Source: CAIMUS01 sp963708455 (lineage in GTDB: Bacteria; Pseudomonadota; Gammaproteobacteria; Competibacterales; Competibacteraceae). From it: 64,000 nt of DNA. Location: assembly GCA_963708455.1 (NCBI GenBank), contig CAVPSQ010000003.1, forward strand, positions 248,001 through 312,000, given 5' to 3'. Made by a program: the position numbers and the translations under genes. The notes under the pieces were generated by a model. The model made no database searches. It was given only the letters and a program-made list of their open reading frames with translations, and was not told the DNA's origin. Positions 26,421 through 34,826 of the stretch are shown here, piece by piece (position 1 is the first letter of the stretch; every line of letters begins with the position of its first letter).

Positions 26421-27533
26421 ATGAGTTACCGAAAAGGTTTACAAAGCTTGATGATAGCGGTGCTGTTAGTGGGTACAGGAGTGTTCAGCGCAGAGGCTCA
26501 GGAACCTACATTAAATGGTTTTTTGTACTGGAGATTCCTACAAGATCAGTTCGATGTACGCTATCGGGCTGGGGATTACAAGAGTGCCGAGCGGCTTGCA
26601 CAAGAGGCGTTGGAAATCGCAGGGCGTACTTTCCCTTTTGAACATCCCGCCACGGCTACCAGTCTCAACTCCCTGGCTTTGGTGCGGCGGGCCCAGGGTC
26701 GCTACGAGGAGGCCGAGCAAATCTGCCGCCGCGCCCTGGCGATTAACGAGAAGGTGCAGGTATCACCCCAAGATCTCATCACCGCCCACATTCTAACCAC
26801 TTTGGCTTTAGTGCTACATGATCAGGGCCGCTACGGGGAGGCTGAACCGCTCTACCGCCGTGCTCTGGCGATTCGGGAGAAGGTGCTGGGGGCCGAGCAT
26901 CCCAGCACCGCCGATACTCGCAACAGCCTGGCCTTGATGCTGGAGCACCAAAACCGGGACAGGAAGGCCGAGCCGCTTTACCGCCGCGCCCCGGCGATTG
27001 AGGAGAAAGCGCAGGGCGCTGAGCATCCCGACACCGCCGCCAGTCTCAATAACTTGGCCTCGTTGCTGAATGCCCAGGACCGCTACGAAAAAGCCGAGCC
27101 GCTCTACCGCCGCGCCCTGGCTATCTACCAGCAGACTGAAACGCCAGCCAACCTTCTCGTTTCCAGCCGCAACTTGGGTCACTTTCTGGTAGCACGGGGC
27201 CGTCTCCAAGACGCCGTTCCCCACTACCGCACCGCCATCGATACCCTGGACCACCTGTTTGCCTACACTCAGGGTTTGTCCGAAGAAGCCCGCCAGACCT
27301 TCCTGGAGCAGTATGCCTACGTTTACCGCGAATTCATCGACTTGCTGCTGAAGCTGCACGAACAAGATCCCAAGGCCGGTTACGACTGGGAGATGCTCGC
27401 CGTCGCCTCCCGCAACCAGAGCCGGATCTTCAGCAAACTGCTGCGCCAGGCGGACGTGCAGAAATTCTCGGCCAAGCCGGCCTTCGTCGAACTCAAGCGC
27501 CATCAAGGTCAGCACTTCAACCCAGGTCGGTAG
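26421..27533 (+). pseudogene. Exported TPR protein, copy 1 of TPR-CHAT, CHAT domain lost
   Basis: 370 codons. A signal peptide ending SAEAQ is followed by about five kinesin-light-chain-type TPR units of 42 residues (AEPLYRRALAI...GAEHP), far fewer than the 11 of the intact copy. The helical linker EARQTFLEQYAYVYREFIDL matches copy 2 until AKPAFV at about 27488. There the sequence switches to antisense PIN-toxin DNA and ends 15 codons later. The caspase-like CHAT domain is therefore absent. It could still be made as a TPR-only protein; I treat it as a truncated gene. Confidence 0.85.
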
Positions 27534-27698
27534 CACGACCGGATGACCGGCGGCGGCGCCAGCGTTGATCTCTTCAGCCACCTGCGGCGGCGCGATGAAA
27601 CGGATGGGTAACTGCTCGATCACCGCCAAGGCGTTGGCACGACCGAGCGTGATCAGGGGGCCGGTGTTGACGACTACCCGCTCAACTTCGTTGGGCAA
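27489..27698 (-). pseudogene. PIN-domain toxin (DUF3368-like), 3' truncated
   Basis: Starting from a TTG at 27698 that overlaps the antitoxin 3' end: NEVERVVVNTGPLITLGRAN, then QLPIRFIAPPQVAEEINAG and AAAGHPVVLPTWVEV. The N-terminal Asn-Thr-Gly/Ser-Pro-Leu strand and conserved Glu are typical of VapC-like PIN ribonucleases of the DUF3368 group. It is cut after about 70 codons at the junction with the TPR gene; about half of the PIN domain and at least one acidic active-site residue are missing, so it is inactive. Confidence 0.75.
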
Positions 27699-27945
27699 AG
27701 GCCACCTCGTCAGCGGCGTCTTCCGGCCGCAGGTTACTGATGGATATGCCAACCCGCGGCAGCGAAAGCAGAAAATCCACCCGCCCTTTACCGCAAAGGT
27801 CAGCCGCCTTGCCGGACGATAACCGACCCAACTCATACAACTTGGCGGCGAGGATAAAGACCGCCTCACGCTCGAATTCTTCGCGCGTCAGGCTCGCTTC
27901 GAGCAGTACGGCATCACCGTAGGGTATAGTCAGAATGTGAGTCAT
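27682..27945 (-). CDS. UPF0175-family antitoxin
   Basis: 87 residues from the ATG at 27945: MTHILTIPYGDAVLLEASL, EREAVFILAAKLYELGRLSS, then GKAADLCGKGRVDFLLSLPR. UPF0175 proteins carry a helix-turn-helix and are commonly encoded next to DUF3368 PIN toxins, as here. Complete, although the toxin is truncated. It occupies the place where copy 2 has the DUF2887 gene, with the CHASE2 promoter motif 47 bp upstream in divergent orientation. Confidence 0.8.
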   Translation of the reverse strand: MTHILTIPYGDAVLLEASLTREEFEREAVFILAAKLYELGRLSSGKAADLCGKGRVDFLLSLPRVGISISNLRPEDAADEVAFAQRS

Positions 27946-27991
27946 GAATAGCCCAGTCCTCACCCGATTCAGCCCAGGAACCGAAACCAGC

Positions 27992-28018
27992 GACAAATCG
28001 ATCAATGGGGTCCGTCTA
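27992..28018 (+). promoter_or_regulatory. GACAAA-N15-CGTCTA motif upstream of CHASE2 gene, copy 1
   Basis: Same hexamers and spacing as the other copies, ending 37 bp before the position equivalent to the copy-2 CHASE2 start. An in-frame ATG at 28005 lies inside the motif and is therefore unlikely to be used. Confidence 0.75.
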
Positions 28019-28055
28019 TTTTGATCGACTACAACAGACAGGTACTTATCCTAAC

Positions 28056-29555
28056 ATCAGTGAAGAGCCATCACCTGAACCCACGGCAACGTCGCGCCTG
28101 GCTTGGTTGATCGGACTGCCAGCCCGAACCGGGATAGCTTCCCGACATCTTGGACAGAGATTGTCGAGCGCGATACAGCGCGTGCAACACGAGTGGCAGG
28201 CGCGGAGCGCTTTCCAGCGACATCTTCTAATCGGTTTGCTGGCGGGCGTTATCATCGAAATCGCCCTCCATTTCCTGCACCATCACCTGACTTTGCTTCA
28301 GGAACTCGAAGACATGGCTATCGACGTGATCATGAATCTTCAGCAGGCCACCACGATCGACAAACCGGCCATACCCTTCGTGATACTGGACATCGACGAG
28401 CCGACCTATCGCGCCTGGGACGAGCCTTTTCACGTTCCGCGCGACCGCTTGCTCAAGCTGATCGACTACGCGGTGCAGGGTGGGGCGGCGCTGGTGATCG
28501 TGGATGTCGACCTGAGCCAGCGCGGGCATGATCCGCTGGCCGATCAAGCGCTGCAGGACTATCTGGCCAACTATGGCGCCGCCGGTAAGCCGCCACTGCT
28601 GCTGGCGCGCGCCTTCCGCCCACCGTTGCCGGGGCAGCATGCTCTACCGACCGAGCGGCGCTCTTTTCTGGAGCAGGAGACCCGCCTTGCCGCTGCGCCC
28701 CTGATCCAGTGGGGATCGACCCTGTTCGAACTGGACCAGGGGCAACTGCTGCGACGCTGGCGCCTGTGGCAGATCACCTGCGATGAACAGACCCAGCAGC
28801 CGGTGGTGATCCCTTCTCTGCAACTGCTGGCGGTCGCTTTGCTGCGTCAACCCCATGAGGACCCTGGAACAGTGGCCGGGCAGGTGCACACGGCCTTGCA
28901 GACGCTGGCGCCGGCGCAGTGTGACGGGCGTCCTTCCCATCATCACGAGGAAACGCTTGTCATTGCCGGTATGAAACTGAGCGCCCAGCCGCAAGGGATA
29001 GCCCAACGCATCCTCTATGAATTGCCCTGGCAACTGCATTCCGGCGAGGCTTATCCCACCCTGCCTCGACCGGATGGAACCTCGGCGCCTCTCTTATCGG
29101 TCTTCAGCGCTCTGCCCATTACCGCTGGAACCAAGCCGGTGGTCAGCGATGCCGTCACCGGGCGGGTGGTAGTTATCGGCGGCAGCTTCTGGGAAAGCCG
29201 TGATCTGTACCTGACGCCACTGGGCCAGATGCCGGGTTTTCTGGTGCTGGTCAACGCCATTCATTCCCTGCACCAGCATGAAGAAATCAAACCGCCGTCC
29301 CTGTATCTCAAGTTGCTGATCACCGTGGTATTGATCGTCCTGAGCAGCCTGATTTTTGCCAGCCTACGCTCGTTCCGAGCGATGCTCGTCGCCAGTCTGG
29401 TTATCATCATCGTCCTGCTGCCGGTCAGCTATTGCTGGTTCAAGGCCGGAGTCTGGCTGGATTTCGTGATTCCTTTTTGCGCCGTGGCGCTGCACTGGAT
29501 GGCTGCTCGCTTCGAGGAACAGCGGCATGATCGGCACAGCATCACAACCCATTGA
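28056..29555 (+). CDS. Stand-alone CHASE2 membrane protein, copy 1
   Basis: About 499 residues, near-identical to the copy at 39358. One N-terminal transmembrane helix (HLLIGLLAGVIIEIALHFL) is followed by an extracytoplasmic CHASE2 sensor domain (PAIPFVILDIDEPTYRAWDE, GAALVIVDVDLSQRG, GRVVVIGGSFWESRD) and three C-terminal helices. No kinase, cyclase or other output domain follows, unlike most CHASE2 receptors. The copy-2 start ATG is ATC here (28056); the only upstream ATG lies within the presumed promoter. Translation may start at ATC, start at an internal TTG near 28108, or be impaired. The start is uncertain. Confidence 0.8.
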   Translation: MSEEPSPEPTATSRLAWLIGLPARTGIASRHLGQRLSSAIQRVQHEWQARSAFQRHLLIGLLAGVIIEIALHFLHHHLTLLQELEDMAIDVIMNLQQATTIDKPAIPFVILDIDEPTYRAWDEPFHVPRDRLLKLIDYAVQGGAALVIVDVDLSQRGHDPLADQALQDYLANYGAAGKPPLLLARAFRPPLPGQHALPTERRSFLEQETRLAAAPLIQWGSTLFELDQGQLLRRWRLWQITCDEQTQQPVVIPSLQLLAVALLRQPHEDPGTVAGQVHTALQTLAPAQCDGRPSHHHEETLVIAGMKLSAQPQGIAQRILYELPWQLHSGEAYPTLPRPDGTSAPLLSVFSALPITAGTKPVVSDAVTGRVVVIGGSFWESRDLYLTPLGQMPGFLVLVNAIHSLHQHEEIKPPSLYLKLLITVVLIVLSSLIFASLRSFRAMLVASLVIIIVLLPVSYCWFKAGVWLDFVIPFCAVALHWMAARFEEQRHDRHSITTH

Positions 29556-29584
29556 ATTCAAGACTCGTTCTTTTGGAGGTGATT

Positions 29585-30472
29585 ATGAATCGCTCTGTGA
29601 CATCGCTCGGTAGCCTGCTGCTCCTGGCCGCCAGCATCACGGCGTCGGCGGCGACCTGGATCGTAGACTTCACCGGTAAACCCGATGACTTTCGCCTGGA
29701 GCGTGGTAACCAGACGCTGCCGGTTGAAATCTACCGGCAATTACAGCCGAATGACCGGCTGTTCGTACTCGTGGATGGTAGTGTCATTTCGCTGAAGCAG
29801 GACGATGGCCGCCGGATTGAGATTCAGAAAAACAACTCGCCTTACCTTATCCGGGACCAGGGCAAACCACCGGCAGCGCTGGATAATTTTCTGCATGAAT
29901 GCTGTGCCTGGCTTACCCGGCAACGGCTGGAAGAGGTAGATCGACCGGTGATCGGTATCTATACGCGGGGCGAGCCTGTCCCGCCCATCAGTTTGCCGTT
30001 GGCGCCGGGAGCAAAAATTCGGCTGGGCGCCGGTACTCGCTCACTGTATCTGGCCTGGCAAGGCGGCGAACCACCTTATCAGGTTCGCTTGACCAACAAC
30101 GCCGGCAAGGAACTCATGAAACAGTCGGATATTGCCGCGCCCGGCGGTAACACCCAACCGTTCAAAACCACGCCCGTACCGCTGAAGCCGGGGCAGTATC
30201 GGCTGACCATCCGCGACGCTCAACGCCAAGCGGCAGTGGCAGTCGAGGTCGTGCCGGCTATCTCCCTGCCGCTACCGGCAACATTAGCAGGCATCACAGA
30301 TGCCGATATCCGGCAAACTCTGGAAGCGCTGTGGCTGGCGAGCCAGGGCGAAGTCTGGTGGCTGGAAGCCTATCAACGAGTGATGCCGCTGGAAGGGCAA
30401 CACCGGCCGGCACGGTTACTGCGCTACAGTCTGGAGAAGGGGCAGGCGCCACCACCGGTCAAGGCGGACTGA
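29585..30472 (+). CDS. Secreted protein of the CHASE2 operon, function unknown
   Basis: 295 residues. Strong GGAGGTG ribosome-binding site 5 bp before the ATG; signal peptide ending TASAATW. The middle (LYLAWQGGEPPYQVRLTNNAG to LKPGQYRLTIRDAQ) looks like an immunoglobulin-like beta domain. The C-terminal 80 residues are helical (TDADIRQTLEALWLASQGE). It follows CHASE2 by 29 bp and is probably cotranscribed, suggesting a periplasmic partner of the sensor. It is the only full-length copy in the window; the second copy at 40882 keeps just the last 80 codons. I recognise no named family. Confidence 0.7.
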   Translation: MNRSVTSLGSLLLLAASITASAATWIVDFTGKPDDFRLERGNQTLPVEIYRQLQPNDRLFVLVDGSVISLKQDDGRRIEIQKNNSPYLIRDQGKPPAALDNFLHECCAWLTRQRLEEVDRPVIGIYTRGEPVPPISLPLAPGAKIRLGAGTRSLYLAWQGGEPPYQVRLTNNAGKELMKQSDIAAPGGNTQPFKTTPVPLKPGQYRLTIRDAQRQAAVAVEVVPAISLPLPATLAGITDADIRQTLEALWLASQGEVWWLEAYQRVMPLEGQHRPARLLRYSLEKGQAPPPVKAD

Positions 30473-30499
30473 GCGGATAGGTCTGAGCAAGAGAGGTTG

Positions 30500-30615
30500 T
30501 TATCTCTGTCGCTGGAGCCACGCCATGAGTTCGGCCGGGGTATGCCAATCCAGCAAGGCCTCCCCCAGCGCCTCCAATTCCGCCACCGGCAAGGTTTCGA
30601 TCAAATCCAGCCATC
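30500..30615 (-). pseudogene. DUF2887/DUF4351 gene remnant
   Basis: LDLIE joined directly in frame to TLPVAELEALGEALLDWHTP and AELMAWLQRQR, stop. In the full-length relatives these two segments are more than 70 codons apart, so this is an internal-deletion scrap of the gene seen whole at 38360 and 41173. From here to the sigma gene only a TATAAT box is evident. Confidence 0.8.
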
Positions 30616-30647
30616 AATGCCACGCTCAGTAAAAACCAGTCAGACCG

Positions 30648-30653
30648 TATAAT
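30648..30653 (+). promoter_or_regulatory. TATAAT -10 box upstream of sigma gene
   Basis: Consensus TATAAT 59 bp before the sigma ATG; no good TTGACA at 16-18 bp upstream (CTCAGT-like at best). It differs from the GACAAA/CGTCTA motif of the rest of the cluster, so the sigma gene is probably transcribed by the housekeeping polymerase. Confidence 0.45.
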
Positions 30654-30712
30654 AATATGCTTAAAGCAAGCTCTGTACGGCTGACCGGCTGTGGCGTTCA
30701 GGGGGCTGGAGA

Positions 30713-31591
30713 ATGGAACAAAACGACGACAATACCTATAAGGACCAACTTTTCGCACATTGGAAATGGCTGCAACGGTTGGCACAGCGCCGCTTTAAGA
30801 ATAGCGTGCTGGCCGACCAGGCCCTCGATTTTGTCCTGGAAAAGTTGCAGGAAGACGATGGGTCCCGATTGCGAGCCTATCGAGGCGAAGCGCGTTTTTC
30901 CACCTATCTTGCGCATGTCGTGCAGCGGCTACTGGAAGATTTCGCTCGCCATCGGTTCGGGCGGCAGCGAACACCCGACTGGATTCAGGCGCAAGGTCCG
31001 CTCTGGGAACAGGTTTACCGGTTGCTGTGCCTGGAGCGGCTGTCGGCTACGGATGTCATTGAAACCTTGCGTGATGCCGTGCCGGGTGGCCGACCGCCCC
31101 AGATCATCCGGGAAGCCATCACCGTGATCCGAAAGCGGATCGTGAACTGTGGCGCCCCTTCCCCTGCGACCGCCGAACAGCCGCTGGTTGAACAGGAAGA
31201 ACACCGCCATCGACCGTTGGCGGACGACTATCAGGTGCATCAGTTATCCCCCGAAGCGCTACAGGCCGCCGAGGAACGCACGCGGTTATTGACCCTCCTC
31301 TATGGCAGTGTGCTGGAACCGGCAGCCGACTCATCCCCGCCGGATGCCTGGCAACAGGCGGTGCAACGGCTGCGTGCGGCGTTGTCTCTCAGTTCCGAAG
31401 AGCGGTTACTGCTGCGATTGATCTACCAGGATGGCCTGTCGGTGGTGGAGGCAGGGCGTTTGTTGGGGCTGAGAACCGATCAGGTGCATGGCCGTTTGCG
31501 ACGATTGTTGCAGCGCATTCGTCAACACGTGGAAGACAGCAGCCTGGCGCAGGAACTGAAAGGCTTATTACAGGAAGAGCACGATGGTTGA
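30713..31591 (+). CDS. Sigma-70 family RNA polymerase sigma factor (ECF-like, atypical)
   Basis: 292 residues. Region 2-like helices sit at the N-terminus (HWKWLQRLAQRRFKNSVLAD, RLRAYRGEARFSTYLAHVVQ; the ARFSTYL part resembles region 2.3-2.4). Region 4 is at the C-terminus (LLRLIYQDGLSVVEAGRLLG, LRTDQVHGRLRRLLQRIR). The two are separated by about 140 residues, much longer than in a typical ECF sigma factor (about 190 residues in all). It is followed by a repeat array and then the anti-sigma gene. The upstream TATAAT suggests housekeeping transcription. Likely target promoters are the six GACAAA-N15-CGTCTA sites; this is inference. Confidence 0.85.
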   Translation: MEQNDDNTYKDQLFAHWKWLQRLAQRRFKNSVLADQALDFVLEKLQEDDGSRLRAYRGEARFSTYLAHVVQRLLEDFARHRFGRQRTPDWIQAQGPLWEQVYRLLCLERLSATDVIETLRDAVPGGRPPQIIREAITVIRKRIVNCGAPSPATAEQPLVEQEEHRHRPLADDYQVHQLSPEALQAAEERTRLLTLLYGSVLEPAADSSPPDAWQQAVQRLRAALSLSSEERLLLRLIYQDGLSVVEAGRLLGLRTDQVHGRLRRLLQRIRQHVEDSSLAQELKGLLQEEHDG

Positions 31592-31599
31592 GCCGAGTA

Positions 31600-31836
31600 C
31601 CTGGGAGCGCCGGCGTCCCCGCCGGCCCGTACCTGGGAGCGCTGGCGTCCCCGCCGGCCCGTACCTGGGAGCGCTGGCGTCCCCGCCGGCCCGACCCTGG
31701 GAGCGCTGGCGTCCCCGCCGGCCCGACCCTGGGAGCGCTGGCGTCCCCGCCGGCCCGTTCGAAGGTATCCACTTAAGATGGGACACTTTGCAGGCCGACC
31801 GCAAAGTGCCGGCGAGGACGCCGGCGCTCCCAGGGT
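31600..31836. repeat. 32-bp GC-rich tandem repeat array, copy 2
   Basis: Five units of 32 bp starting CCTGGGAGCGC (31600, 31632, 31664, 31696, 31728), the later ones with CTGGCG instead of CCGGCG, then an inverted partial unit at 31808-31836. It starts 9 bp after the sigma stop codon. Same family as the array at 23.7 kb, with slightly different unit composition. Confidence 0.9.
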
Positions 31837-31870
31837 CGGATCGCCCTGCCTTAAGTGAGTAGCCTAATTC

Positions 31871-31897
31871 GACAAAGTAAACAGCATGATCCGTCTA
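31871..31897 (+). promoter_or_regulatory. GACAAA-N15-CGTCTA motif upstream of anti-sigma gene, copy 2
   Basis: Identical hexamers and 15-bp spacer, 43 bp before the anti-sigma ATG. Confidence 0.75.
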
Positions 31898-31940
31898 AAT
31901 AAACAGGCTATCCCTTCACCAGCCGCTGAGTTCACAGGCG

Positions 31941-32894
31941 ATGAAACCGTCCGCTTCCGATGAATCCACCCCACAAGATCGGCTGGCCGTGCTGGCCGCG
32001 CTGGCGATCCAGCCGCGTACCACGCCCGGTCCGTGTCCGCCGCCGGAGGAACTAGCAGCCTTCAGTAACGATCGGCTGCCCCCGGAAGCGCGTGCCCATA
32101 TGCTCGCTCATCTGGATGCCTGCCCGGACTGTTATCGCGACTGGCTGGCGGTGCAGCGCGTAGTGGCCGAGCAACCCACCGCTGTAGTGACGCCGTTGAC
32201 GCGGCAGACGCCACGCCGGCGACCTGCCATCGGCTGGCGGTCCGGGCTAGGGATAGCGCTGGCCGCTGGTCTGCTGATAGCACTGGTGTGGTGGTGGCCG
32301 CTCGTCAGGGAACCGACACCGGCTGAACAGGTGGATCAGGCTTATGAAACGGTGTTGCAAGCATTGCCCGGTTCGCCAGTCGAGGCGATAGCGGCACGGC
32401 GTCTGCCGTGGGAAGAGGAGCCAGCGGGGTATGGGTTTGCGGCTGGCGGCGCCACGGAACCGGCGAATCGCGCCTTCGGCGCCGGTCTCTGGAGCGGCAG
32501 AGCCATGCTGCGCAGTCGCGATCCGCAAGCCATGCCGACGCTGCCGCCAGAATTGATTCCGCCGGCGGGGCAGGGGACGTGGGAGGCGACCGAATGGGCG
32601 CCCTATACGGTGCTGGGTCGCTGGCTGGTGCTGTTGCAGGTGCTCTGCGCCTCCCCGCAGGACGTTTCCGCCGCGCTCTGGGAACAGCAGCAGGCAATCG
32701 ACCGGCGGTTACAGGCCGCCTTCCGCGAACGTCCAGCGAATGAGGCTGCTGCCGCAGTGGTAATGAAGGCGCTGGCAGAACTCGCCGCCGGTTTCGACAG
32801 CCATCACGCCGGTAGCCGTCCGCAGCGACTTTGTCAGCAGGTCGAGCCGATACGGACCGGCCTGGAAGCCCGCTTGCTGCCGTCGGCGCCATGA
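31941..32894 (+). CDS. Membrane-anchored zinc-binding anti-sigma factor, copy 2
   Basis: 317 residues, closely similar throughout to the copy at 24073. Zinc signature HLDACPDCYRDW in the cytoplasmic N-terminal part, one transmembrane helix (GIALAAGLLIALVWWWPL), then a periplasmic region with TEWAPYTVLGRWLVLLQVLC and a C-terminal helical part. Anti-sigma factors of this layout hold an ECF sigma factor at the membrane until the periplasmic part is cleaved or changes shape. Overlaps the M48 gene by 4 bp (ATGA), so peptidase and anti-sigma factor are made together. Confidence 0.82.
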   Translation: MKPSASDESTPQDRLAVLAALAIQPRTTPGPCPPPEELAAFSNDRLPPEARAHMLAHLDACPDCYRDWLAVQRVVAEQPTAVVTPLTRQTPRRRPAIGWRSGLGIALAAGLLIALVWWWPLVREPTPAEQVDQAYETVLQALPGSPVEAIAARRLPWEEEPAGYGFAAGGATEPANRAFGAGLWSGRAMLRSRDPQAMPTLPPELIPPAGQGTWEATEWAPYTVLGRWLVLLQVLCASPQDVSAALWEQQQAIDRRLQAAFRERPANEAAAAVVMKALAELAAGFDSHHAGSRPQRLCQQVEPIRTGLEARLLPSAP

Positions 32895-34747
32895 ACGCCT
32901 GGACCAATCGTATCCTACGGCTGCTAATCGGACTGCTGCTATGGAGTGGGTTGGCTTCCGGCGATACGGATACCCCGCTCAACCCCCGTGCCCAGGTGCA
33001 GTTTTACATCACCACCTACAGCCTCGTGGACCCGCGTGAACAGCCGCTGGTGGCGCGGGCCTATCGGATTTTCGAGGAACTGCGGCGGGTGGCCGAGCAG
33101 CCGGCCCGTCGTCAGCCGCAGTTGAAAATCGTCAACAGTCCGGGCGATCCCTGGGCGATTGCGTTGCCCGACGGCTTTATCGTGCTGTCCCGACGGGCGG
33201 TCGAGCTGGCCTATCAGGGGGTCGGTCAGCCGGAGGGCGATGCCCGGCTGGCGTTCATTCTGGGTCACGAATTGGCTCATTTGGCCAAGGACGATTTCTG
33301 GCACCTGGAGGTCTATCAGGCGCTGGCCGGTGATCCCGAGCCGGCGGCGGTGACGTTGCGCCGGTTGCTGGAGCAGCAGGCCGATGTTCAGGGCGCCGAG
33401 GTCGAGCCGCGCTGGCGAGCGCTGCGTCTGAAAGAAGCCGAAGCCGATGATCGCGGCTTTCTGTACGCCGGATTGGCCGGCTATCGGGTGGATACGCTGC
33501 TGGGAGAACCCGGCGCGGGGAAAGCGGATTTTTTCCAATACTGGCTGAGCCAGACCCAGGCTCGGCTGGACCCCTCCCATCCCGATCCGGCGGAGCGGGC
33601 CACGCTGCTGCGCGTGCAGTTGGGCCGGTTGCAGGAGAAACTGGAGTTCTTCCACACCGGCGTGCGGCTGACCCATTTCGGCGCGTATGCCGACGCCGAG
33701 TATTTCCTGCGCGAGTTTCAGACGGTGTTTCCCGGTCGCGAGGTGCATAACAATCTGGGTTACGGCTATCTGCAACGGGCACGGCGGGAACTGCCGCCCA
33801 GTCTGGCCTACCGTTATTGTCTGCCCACCCTGCTCGATACCACGACCCGCGCCGCCGCTATCGTCCAGCGGGGCGGCGGCGAAGAGACGGCGGCGATCAC
33901 GGCGGAAGCCCGCACCCTGCTCATGCAGGCGGTGGATGCGCTCAACCGCGCGGTCGCAGCGGATTCGACCTATCTGCCGGCCCGGCTCAATCTGGCGGCG
34001 GCGTATTTTTATCTGAATGAAATCTACCAGGCCCGCGCCGTCATCGAGGCGGCGCGAAAGTTGGCGCCGGACGACCGGGAGGTGCAGAACCTGCGCGCCC
34101 TGATTCTCTATCGGGAAGGGGTGGACGCCGACACCTGGCCCAGCGCCCTCAAGTTGCTCGAAGACCTGGCGGCCCAACCACAAGCCTCGGCGTGCATGAC
34201 CTACAACCTGGCGCAACTGCTGGAAGAACGGCAGCGTAGCGCCAAAGCCAGAGCGGTCTGGACCACGCTGGCCAAGCGCCTGCCGGAATTACCGCTACCT
34301 TACCGGCAGACGGTGTGCGAACACGCCGCGACGGAGGCCGTCTGCCGAGCGCTGACCACTGCTCCGGCCAAGGTCGCGGCGCCACCCTGGCCGCTGCCGG
34401 CGCCGCTGGGACTGGATTTGCTCCAGGAACCAGACCGCGTCAAACGGTATCTGACCGGCTGGACGGCAACCGCGTTCGACTGGCAACAACCGGGCCTGAA
34501 GGGGCATCTGTACCGCGGACCGCAAGGAGCGTCGGTGCTGGAACTGGACGGTTATGTGGAACTGGTGGTGCTGCGGGGCGAAGGGCTGGGAACAGAGGAC
34601 ACCTTGCGCAACGGCTGTGGTCAGCCGACTCTGCAACAGCCGGTGGTCGGCGGCACGCTCTGGTCGTATGGCAACCAGTGGGCCGCGCTGGTGCGGGATA
34701 GGCAGGTGGCGGAAGTGTGGGTCAAACGGCAGCCGGTCCGCCCGTGA
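32891..34747 (+). CDS. Periplasmic M48 metallopeptidase with TPR-like C-terminal region
   Basis: 618 residues. A signal peptide ends near GLASG. The M48 domain has its zinc site HELAH in LAFILGHELAHLAKDDFWH (residue 126 onward) and third ligand in EAEADDRGF (about 182). It is followed by TPR-like helices (AYADAEYFLREFQTVFPG, NNLGYGYLQRARRELPP, ARLNLAAAYFYLNEIYQARA) and a C-terminal beta-rich part (ASVLELDGYVELVVLRGEGL). The layout resembles BepA/YfgC-like envelope quality-control peptidases. The start is the ATG overlapping the anti-sigma stop. Plausible substrates are envelope proteins or the anti-sigma factor itself; neither is shown. Confidence 0.85.
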   Translation: MNAWTNRILRLLIGLLLWSGLASGDTDTPLNPRAQVQFYITTYSLVDPREQPLVARAYRIFEELRRVAEQPARRQPQLKIVNSPGDPWAIALPDGFIVLSRRAVELAYQGVGQPEGDARLAFILGHELAHLAKDDFWHLEVYQALAGDPEPAAVTLRRLLEQQADVQGAEVEPRWRALRLKEAEADDRGFLYAGLAGYRVDTLLGEPGAGKADFFQYWLSQTQARLDPSHPDPAERATLLRVQLGRLQEKLEFFHTGVRLTHFGAYADAEYFLREFQTVFPGREVHNNLGYGYLQRARRELPPSLAYRYCLPTLLDTTTRAAAIVQRGGGEETAAITAEARTLLMQAVDALNRAVAADSTYLPARLNLAAAYFYLNEIYQARAVIEAARKLAPDDREVQNLRALILYREGVDADTWPSALKLLEDLAAQPQASACMTYNLAQLLEERQRSAKARAVWTTLAKRLPELPLPYRQTVCEHAATEAVCRALTTAPAKVAAPPWPLPAPLGLDLLQEPDRVKRYLTGWTATAFDWQQPGLKGHLYRGPQGASVLELDGYVELVVLRGEGLGTEDTLRNGCGQPTLQQPVVGGTLWSYGNQWAALVRDRQVAEVWVKRQPVRP

Positions 34748-34771
34748 GTCGGGGGTAAAGCGACACGAGAA

Positions 34772-34798
34772 GACAAAGGTTCAAGTTGTGTCCGTCTA
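34772..34798 (+). promoter_or_regulatory. GACAAA-N15-CGTCTA motif upstream of TPR-CHAT gene
   Basis: Same hexamers and spacer, 28 bp before the TPR-CHAT ATG and 24 bp after the M48 stop, so TPR-CHAT probably has its own promoter. Confidence 0.75.
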
Positions 34799-34826
34799 TT
34801 GAGGGCAGCAACCGTTTGAGGAGAGC

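Noticed and set aside
28005..28007. ATG at 28005 as start of CHASE2 copy 1
   Set aside because: It lies inside the GACAAA-N15-CGTCTA motif, upstream of any transcript that motif would start, and the extra residues have no counterpart in copy 2.
23731..31836. CRISPR array
   Set aside because: Units are contiguous 32-bp tandem repeats without unique spacers, and no cas gene is present.
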